From Lachnospiraceae bacterium (GTDB lineage Bacteria > Bacillota > Clostridia > Lachnospirales > Lachnospiraceae): 13,853 nucleotides of DNA. A model generated the notes under the pieces. It was not told the DNA's origin and ran no database searches. It worked only from the letters and a program-made list of their open reading frames with translations. Made by a program: the position numbers and the translations under genes. Within the stretch, counting starts at the first letter, position 1. Each line of letters opens with the position of its first letter. Below, piece after piece: positions 8,846-13,853 of this stretch. The stretch is taken from positions 1-13,853 of the forward strand of contig CAADSM010000114.1 of the NCBI GenBank assembly GCA_900751785.1. Reading direction: 5' to 3'.

Positions 8846-10789
8846 CTAAACTGCCGTAAAATCAAACTCATACGGGAGCTCTTCCTCTCCTCCTGCTGCC
8901 CTGATCTTCTGCCACAGCTCCCGGAGGGAATCCTCCCCCTCCCGGATGTCATCGATCACAAGGCCTCCGTCCGCTCGCAGAAGGCGGTATGCCTCTTCCT
9001 CCCGCCCGGTCTCAGCCAGTGCTCGGATATACCAGAACCTGACCCTGCTCTCTCCCCTGATCTTCTCATCCAGCTCCGGATAGAGCTCTGCCGCCTCCCG
9101 GAAGCCCCGGTTCATGATAAGCAGACGGAAAACCTCTTTTGCATAAGAAAGGTCTTCTCTCTGCAGGGCAAGTCCTCTCCTAAGTACGCTGCACGCTTCT
9201 TCCCGTCTTCCCTCCACAGTATAGACGGATGCCAGACCGTGGCAGGCCCATGCATTCTCCTCACACTCGATCGACCTCAGGAACTCCTTCTCCGCCGCTT
9301 CGTATTCTCCCTCCTGGAAGAGGAGCACGCCGAGCTGATAGCATGCGTACCAGCCTGCCGCCTCTTTCTTTTCCTCCACATATTTTTTCAGACGCTCGGA
9401 GAACTCTCTCCCCACGACATAAGACTTGGGAGGATGCGACGGATCCGGTGTCTCCAGCGTTCCCTTCTGCAGGAACTCCGTCCAGAGCTTCACTTCCTCT
9501 CCGCTGCCGGAGAAGTCAAGGTGGGGCTCCATCTCCCGCTCGCCGCACAGATGCCTGAGCTGCGCTTCCATAGCGCCGTACCCGCTTCCTGTCTGAATGA
9601 CGTCGGCTTCTGTCTTCGCCATCGCCTTTGTCCGGACAAGGATCTGCTCCATCTCCTGCCACTGAGGCATCGCTTTGATCTCCGCCGTGACAGTGCCGCG
9701 CAGCTCCTCAAAGGACTTCTCCATATCTGCTTCTCCGATCCGGACCGCGCCGTATCTCTCCAGCCATTCCCATGCTGTGTGGGGCGCCATCGGGAGGCAT
9801 CCGTACTGTGTCTTCCCAAGCCCTGCCTGTATCTCAATGTATCTTCCCGCGCCCTCGGTCAGGAACTCCTGCCAGTGATCTCCGCCCCGGGTCTTTCCCC
9901 AGGAAAAGAGCTTTCTGGAGCGCAGCCGGTCCGTGGACATCTGGAGCAGGCCGCAGCCGTCGCTTCCCACATGTGCGATATACTTCGGCTCGTCCGCCGG
10001 AATGTCAAAAAAGTAGTCCACTGAGGCCGGGATATTCTGATACCGCGTGATATCATCGCCATTGACGACCGGAACCGGCACCTTATATACGCCTCCGTTA
10101 TGGAAGGGAAATGCCTCCGATGCCGGGACAACGATCCGCCCGCCTTCGTATTCCGGCACAGCGATGTTGCTCCACCAGTACATGGGCACGACCTCGGCAG
10201 TGTCATTCTTTATACGCATCCTGGCATTCAGGAAACGGTCTGACTCCCCGAGCCAGAAGTCCATCTGGTATGTCACTCTCCGTATCCTCTCGTACTCATA
10301 CATCCTGAGCACGGGCACGCCTTCCGTCTCAAGCACTGCGGTGAACAGCGGCGCGGCTGTAAAAGGAGAGTGTCCGATCACGCCCACATTCCACTCTACA
10401 CCCCCGCTGAACCACGCATTGCACACAGCCAGGTTGCTGAACCTCAGTACATCGTTCGTATACAGCAGATCTCTCCCATGGTCTTTGTCAAAAAGCTGCC
10501 AGAGCCTGCCGCCGTATTGTGGAAGGAACACAGCTTTCAGATGATCATTTTCCAGGACCGCGTTCTCTATCTTCTCTTCCGTCAGCTTCCTTGTATAGCA
10601 GGAGTACTGACAGTATGGATAGGAGTTAAAGCATCTCCCGTATCCCTCGTAGATCTCATCGTCCTCATCCAGATAAAACTGCAGATTATTCTGGAGCACA
10701 AGCCCTCCCACCAGATCCGGCACGGACGACGGTCCGCCCAGCTCTGCTTTCCTGATCTTCATTTCTTCAAAATATAGCTTCGGTCTCAT
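8846..10789 (-). CDS. DUF5107 domain protein with C-terminal TPR repeats
   Basis: A 647-residue protein of unknown function without a signal peptide or membrane segment. Residues about 35-350 fit the DUF5107 beta-rich domain, including FLPQYGGRLWQLFD, the GGVEWNVGVIGH motif (129-140) and IEIQAGLGKTQYG (319-330). Residues about 480-605 form helical TPR-like repeats (YQLGVLLFQEGEYEAAEKEFLRSI; ACHGLASVYTVEGRREEA). The ending ELPYEFDF looks like a natural family C-terminus. Many DUF5107/TPR proteins are longer, near 1000 residues, so this is a short form. DUF5107 proteins often sit near carbohydrate genes, and the domain resembles mutarotase-like sugar-binding folds; I state this from memory and cannot check it. 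The ATG overlaps the activator's TGA (ATGA, 10789-10786), with GGGGAAG just upstream. Translational coupling ties it to the corrinoid module, perhaps as a sugar-binding or scaffold partner (inference). Confidence 0.85.
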   Translation of the reverse strand: MRPKLYFEEMKIRKAELGGPSSVPDLVGGLVLQNNLQFYLDEDDEIYEGYGRCFNSYPYCQYSCYTRKLTEEKIENAVLENDHLKAVFLPQYGGRLWQLFDKDHGRDLLYTNDVLRFSNLAVCNAWFSGGVEWNVGVIGHSPFTAAPLFTAVLETEGVPVLRMYEYERIRRVTYQMDFWLGESDRFLNARMRIKNDTAEVVPMYWWSNIAVPEYEGGRIVVPASEAFPFHNGGVYKVPVPVVNGDDITRYQNIPASVDYFFDIPADEPKYIAHVGSDGCGLLQMSTDRLRSRKLFSWGKTRGGDHWQEFLTEGAGRYIEIQAGLGKTQYGCLPMAPHTAWEWLERYGAVRIGEADMEKSFEELRGTVTAEIKAMPQWQEMEQILVRTKAMAKTEADVIQTGSGYGAMEAQLRHLCGEREMEPHLDFSGSGEEVKLWTEFLQKGTLETPDPSHPPKSYVVGREFSERLKKYVEEKKEAAGWYACYQLGVLLFQEGEYEAAEKEFLRSIECEENAWACHGLASVYTVEGRREEACSVLRRGLALQREDLSYAKEVFRLLIMNRGFREAAELYPELDEKIRGESRVRFWYIRALAETGREEEAYRLLRADGGLVIDDIREGEDSLRELWQKIRAAGGEEELPYEFDFTAV

Positions 10790-13062
10790 ACGTCTTCCCC
10801 TTCAAAACACATATATTCCATATAAAATTCTGCGAATTTCGGATTTCCGGAGAGGGAAACCTCCTGCACCATCCCGGCGATGTGATCCATCGTCTCCGCG
10901 CCATGCTCGTCCATAAGACCTGCGGCGGCGCCTCTCAGGCACGTATTTCCCGCCGCACGCACCTTGTCCTCGCAGCCGCCCGGGAGGAGCCCGATGCCCG
11001 CCGCCTTGTGGACATCCATCTCATATCCGAAGCCGCCCGCAAGCCAGATCTCATCCACGTCCTCCGCAGTGATCCCATACTCGGCAAGCAGGGTCTCAAG
11101 TCCCGCCCGGACAGCGGACTTGGCGAGCTGGATCTCCCGGATATCCTTCTGATAGATCCGGATCTTCCCTGACTCATCTACAGGAAATCCTTCTGTGTCA
11201 TACGGCTCCTCCAGCCTGCCCGTCTCATCCATGAGCTCCGCCTCAAGCAGGCAGTACAGGATCTCTATGATCCCGGTCCCGCAGATACCCGCCGGCTCTT
11301 TTCCGCCGATCGTCTCCACGCGGAGCCTGCCGTCCTCCCACTCTGCATGGCAGACCGCACCCGGGATGCTCCCGGTCCCGCAGACGATATTTCCGCCCTC
11401 GAATGCCGGCCCCGCCGCGGCAGAAGCCGCAAGGATCCGATCCCGGTTTCCAACCGCCATCTCCCCATTGGTCCCAAGGTCGATGAGGACACAGACGTTC
11501 TCTCTCTTGTGAAAATCCAGTGCATAGAGCCCGGCCGTGATATCCCCGCCCACATACGTGGAGATCCCGGGGCAGATGCTGACAGGGAACTCCCGCTCCG
11601 CCCGTCCCGACACCTCTGGCCATACTGTCTCTATCCTCTTTATATTATAAGGCAGAAACGGATAGACGCCCAGACTTTCACAGGGATATCCCATGAGCAG
11701 ATGCACCATCGTCGTGTTAGCGCCGACCGCCATCCTGCTGACCGGGATCCGTCCTCCCTCCGTCAGGCTGTCAATTCCGTCGCAGAGCACCTGGCGGATG
11801 CATGTTCGCAGCTCCGCTGCCTTTCCTTTTCCTGCCGCCTCGATCCTTCCGATCACATCTGCGCCGTACATCCTCTGGCTGTTCAGCGCTGTATGTGTCT
11901 TCACGATCCTGCCTGTCCCGGTCTCGATCAGCTGCATCGCCACAGTAGTCGTTCCGATATCTGCTGCCACGGCATATTCTCCCGGATGATTTTCTCTCTG
12001 CCCGTCTTCTCCCCGGGCTTCCGTCTTGCTCTCCTCCACTGCCCGGCCGACAGTCCGGCCGGCAGATACGGCAGCGTCTTTCGCAGGCTCTATATCCTCC
12101 TGCGCCCCGTCCGCAGGACTTTCAGGGATATAGAACTCCCGCTCTCCTGCCCCGCCGGATATGCAGATCGTACAGTCCCCCGTCGGATACGCCGTGCATG
12201 CCAGGCGGAATCCCTGCTCCAGCTCTTCCGGCGTAAAGAATCCGCGGTCTTCCTCCGAGACCGGGATCTCCCCTTCCGTCACTTTGATCCTGCATTTTCC
12301 ACAGGTTCCTCTCCCGGAGCAGAGCGCGCTGATATAGACGCCGTTCTCCCGCAGCATCTCCAGCAGGCTCTTCCCCGCCGCAGCCCGCATCTCCCGCCGG
12401 CCTTCCTCCGAGACTGCCGTGATCACCGGCGCCGTTTCCGGGATCTTCCTCATCCTGCAGGATGTATTGGGGCATCTGCTGCAGTCGTGCTCATAGCGGT
12501 ACTCTTTCGTGTCGCCGCACAGCAGATATACCTGACAGACACTCTTGACCGGGCGGTACATGAATCCTTCGGTGATCCCGATCCCATCTGCCTCCGCCCC
12601 GGTGACCTCCAGCGCTTTCCTCTGTATGCTCATGGGCGCGTCATGGGGCGCCTCCAGCCTCCTTCGGATCCCTTTTGCCCGCTCCCGGCAGAGAGCGATG
12701 ACCCTGTCCTTCAGCTGTCCGTCCATCTGGAACAGGCAGTCGTCCGCAACGGCGTCCGCCAGCATGGCCCTCAGGCAGTCCCCCTGCGCAAAAAGCTCAG
12801 ACGACCAGCGGCTCAGCGCATCGCCCACCGTGCAGATAACATACAGGGCTTCCTGCCCGGGGAGTTCATCCTCCCCGTACAGAAAGCCCTCTGTATCGCC
12901 GAATCCCAGAAATGCGGCCGGTTCAAGCCTCTCATACGCCTCGGGAAGCATCTCGTCGAGCTCCTCCCGCATCTCATCCGCCAGGCTGCTCTTGTCCGCA
13001 TCAAGCATGGAACAGACATTCTGCGGAGAGATCTTTATCTGAAATTCTGTGATCTTTTTCAT
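10786..13062 (-). CDS. RACo-type corrinoid reductive activator (ASKHA/DUF4445, 2Fe-2S) with N-terminal activation-like domain
   Basis: A 758-residue cytosolic protein expected to re-reduce a corrinoid from inactive Co(II) to Co(I) using ATP hydrolysis and an Fe-S electron path. Residues about 1-205 resemble the B12-dependent methionine synthase activation domain (YVICTVGDALSRWSSELF; RRLEAPHDAPMSIQRKALE; GFMYRPVKSVCQVY) and end with a Cys-rich EHDCSRCPNTSCRMRK. A plant-type [2Fe-2S] ferredoxin domain follows (about 215-305), with ligands Cys248, Cys254, Cys257 and Cys289. A charged, Ala/Gly-rich linker (about 310-360) leads to the ASKHA part, with phosphate loops ADIGTTT (367-373) and DLGTNGE (528-534), and AGGFGYEMDVHKAAGIGLLP near 675-694. 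Canonical RACo proteins are about 630 residues and lack this N-terminal domain. The start ATG overlaps the corrinoid-protein TGA by 4 bp, which points to that protein as its client. Confidence 0.93.
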   Translation of the reverse strand: MKKITEFQIKISPQNVCSMLDADKSSLADEMREELDEMLPEAYERLEPAAFLGFGDTEGFLYGEDELPGQEALYVICTVGDALSRWSSELFAQGDCLRAMLADAVADDCLFQMDGQLKDRVIALCRERAKGIRRRLEAPHDAPMSIQRKALEVTGAEADGIGITEGFMYRPVKSVCQVYLLCGDTKEYRYEHDCSRCPNTSCRMRKIPETAPVITAVSEEGRREMRAAAGKSLLEMLRENGVYISALCSGRGTCGKCRIKVTEGEIPVSEEDRGFFTPEELEQGFRLACTAYPTGDCTICISGGAGEREFYIPESPADGAQEDIEPAKDAAVSAGRTVGRAVEESKTEARGEDGQRENHPGEYAVAADIGTTTVAMQLIETGTGRIVKTHTALNSQRMYGADVIGRIEAAGKGKAAELRTCIRQVLCDGIDSLTEGGRIPVSRMAVGANTTMVHLLMGYPCESLGVYPFLPYNIKRIETVWPEVSGRAEREFPVSICPGISTYVGGDITAGLYALDFHKRENVCVLIDLGTNGEMAVGNRDRILAASAAAGPAFEGGNIVCGTGSIPGAVCHAEWEDGRLRVETIGGKEPAGICGTGIIEILYCLLEAELMDETGRLEEPYDTEGFPVDESGKIRIYQKDIREIQLAKSAVRAGLETLLAEYGITAEDVDEIWLAGGFGYEMDVHKAAGIGLLPGGCEDKVRAAGNTCLRGAAAGLMDEHGAETMDHIAGMVQEVSLSGNPKFAEFYMEYMCFEGEDV

Positions 13063-13706
13063 GCACTTTTCCTCGCCATCACAGCATTGCGCGCAGTCTC
13101 CGCCGCTGATGCAGCGTCCGGTGTGTAGTAATCCGCTCCGATCTCCTTCGCGAAATCATCCGTGACCGGCGCTCCCCCTATCATCACAATATATTTGTCC
13201 CGCAGGCCTCTTTCCTCGAGCCGCTGGATGCATTCCTGCATCTGGTGCATTGTGGTGCTCAGCAGGGCGGACATCCCGATGACGTCTGCGCCCATCTCCT
13301 CGGCCTTGTCGATAAACGCGTCCGCTCCTACGTCCACGCCCATGTCGCAGACCTCGAATCCAGCTCCCTTGAACATCATGCCGACCAGGTTCTTGCCGAT
13401 GTCGTGCAGATCTCCCTGCACGGTGCCGATCACCGCTCTTCCCACGGGCTCATTGCCGACTTCCACGAGCTTCGGCTCCAGGATCGTAAGACCCGCGTTC
13501 ATGGCACGGGCGGATACCAGGACTTCCGGGACGAAAACTTCATTATTTTTGAATTTTGCTCCGACGATCATCATCCCGGACAGAAGACCATCATTTAAGA
13601 TGATCTTCGGATCCATATTTTCATCAAGCGCTTTCTGTACCAGCTCTTTTACCTTTTTCGATCTTCCTTTCTGAAGAAACTCAGAAATTTCCTCTATCAG
13701 TCCCAT
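13059..13706 (-). CDS. corrinoid (B12-binding) methyl-carrier protein, MtbC/MttC-like
   Basis: A 215-residue two-domain corrinoid protein, the normal size for MtbC/MtmC/MttC and O-demethylase corrinoid subunits. Such proteins carry a methyl group on cobalt between a substrate-specific methyltransferase and an acceptor methyltransferase in the cytosol. Residues about 1-85 are the helical cap, and about 90-215 the Rossmann-like B12 domain. The cobalt-ligand motif DxHxxG is present as D99, H101 and G104 (GDLHDIG), followed by SAL at 146-148 and IGGAP at 176-180, which cradle the nucleotide tail. The ATG is supported by AAGGAG (13722-13717) ten bases upstream. It is first in the visible operon and overlaps the RACo-type gene by 4 bp. 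No methyltransferase lies in the window, so the methyl donor (amine, betaine, methoxy compound) cannot be assigned. Confidence 0.95.
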   Translation of the reverse strand: MGLIEEISEFLQKGRSKKVKELVQKALDENMDPKIILNDGLLSGMMIVGAKFKNNEVFVPEVLVSARAMNAGLTILEPKLVEVGNEPVGRAVIGTVQGDLHDIGKNLVGMMFKGAGFEVCDMGVDVGADAFIDKAEEMGADVIGMSALLSTTMHQMQECIQRLEERGLRDKYIVMIGGAPVTDDFAKEIGADYYTPDAASAAETARNAVMARKSA

Positions 13707-13733
13707 AACATCAACACTCCTTAATTTTTTTTC

Positions 13734-13853
13734 AAGACTCGCTCGCGAGTCTTGGCGCGGGATTCGGGTCGGCCTCAGCCGACATAATACTTCTCCGAAT
13801 CCCTGCGCATCCTCGCGGAGCGTTTATCAGATGGGGAATTTCCCTATCTGATA
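13734..13853. repeat. multi-hairpin intergenic repeat upstream of the corrinoid operon
   Basis: Three compact stem-loops lie in a row. AAGACTCG/CGAGTCTT (13734-13753) has a CTCG loop. A nested structure follows: GGGATTCGG (13759-13767) pairs with CCGAATCCC (13795-13803), flanked by GCGC/GCGC, and encloses GTCGGC-CTCA-GCCGAC (13768-13783). A near-perfect stem then pairs 13825-13838 with 13840-13853 at the window edge. The first stem ends 11 bases from the AAGGAG ribosome binding site of the corrinoid gene. The dense, GC-rich stems resemble interspersed BOX/ERIC-like elements, but copies elsewhere cannot be seen. No promoter, cobalamin riboswitch or U-run terminator for the minus strand is evident here. 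The element may continue past the window. Confidence 0.7.

Noticed and set aside
8837..10024. Plus-strand open frame of 395 codons opposite the DUF5107 gene
   Set aside because: Shadow of the DUF5107/TPR coding strand. Composition is skewed to Leu/Pro/Ser/Arg and no family motif is seen.
11347..13128. Long plus-strand open frame (593 codons) opposite the corrinoid activator
   Set aside because: It is the antisense shadow of a clearly recognisable protein in GC-rich DNA. Its translation is rich in Arg/His/Pro/Leu, shows no domain, and lacks a ribosome binding site.
13707..13853. Cobalamin riboswitch upstream of the corrinoid operon
   Set aside because: I see no B12-box-like sequence, the visible leader is too short, and it is filled by simple hairpins instead.

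Overview
The window is a GC-rich stretch (mid-50s % by eye) in which every convincing gene lies on the minus strand. AGGAGG-type ribosome binding sites, a YesM/YesN-type regulator pair, a sugar ABC importer beside a GH2 beta-galactosidase, and a corrinoid protein/RACo module together suggest a gut-type Lachnospiraceae or other clostridial Firmicute. The species cannot be named from this sequence.

Reading the minus strand from high to low coordinates there are three blocks. (1) 13706-8846 is a tight three-gene operon: a small corrinoid (B12) protein, a RACo-type ATP-dependent activator with an extra N-terminal domain, and a DUF5107-plus-TPR protein. Both junctions are 4-bp ATGA overlaps, so the three products are probably made together. 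The first two form the core of a corrinoid methyl-transfer system. Its substrate-specific methyltransferase is not in the window and may lie upstream. The leader just before the first gene (13734-13853) is a compact series of hairpins that looks like an interspersed repeat. (2) About 8363-8838 has no gene and is almost entirely one huge imperfect palindrome, which folds on paper into a hairpin of about 470 nt. (3) 8365-1095 is a galactoside uptake and use operon: solute-binding protein, permease, LacZ-type beta-galactosidase, response regulator and histidine kinase. It is visibly damaged. The binding protein lacks its 5' part and breaks at the edge of the palindrome. The two permeases have become one in-frame fusion that also carries an 18-bp tandem duplication. 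The response regulator has lost its whole middle in frame. LacZ and the histidine kinase look intact.

A separate degV gene with its own sigmaA-like promoter follows (975-106). After it comes a very G-rich 3' flank on the coding strand.

The most unusual items are the giant palindrome, whose non-Watson-Crick pairs in the best-aligned blocks are all G.U when read on the plus strand; the cluster of lesions in the lac-type operon, which is either real remodelling or an assembly artefact; and the translational coupling of a DUF5107/TPR protein to a corrinoid activation module.
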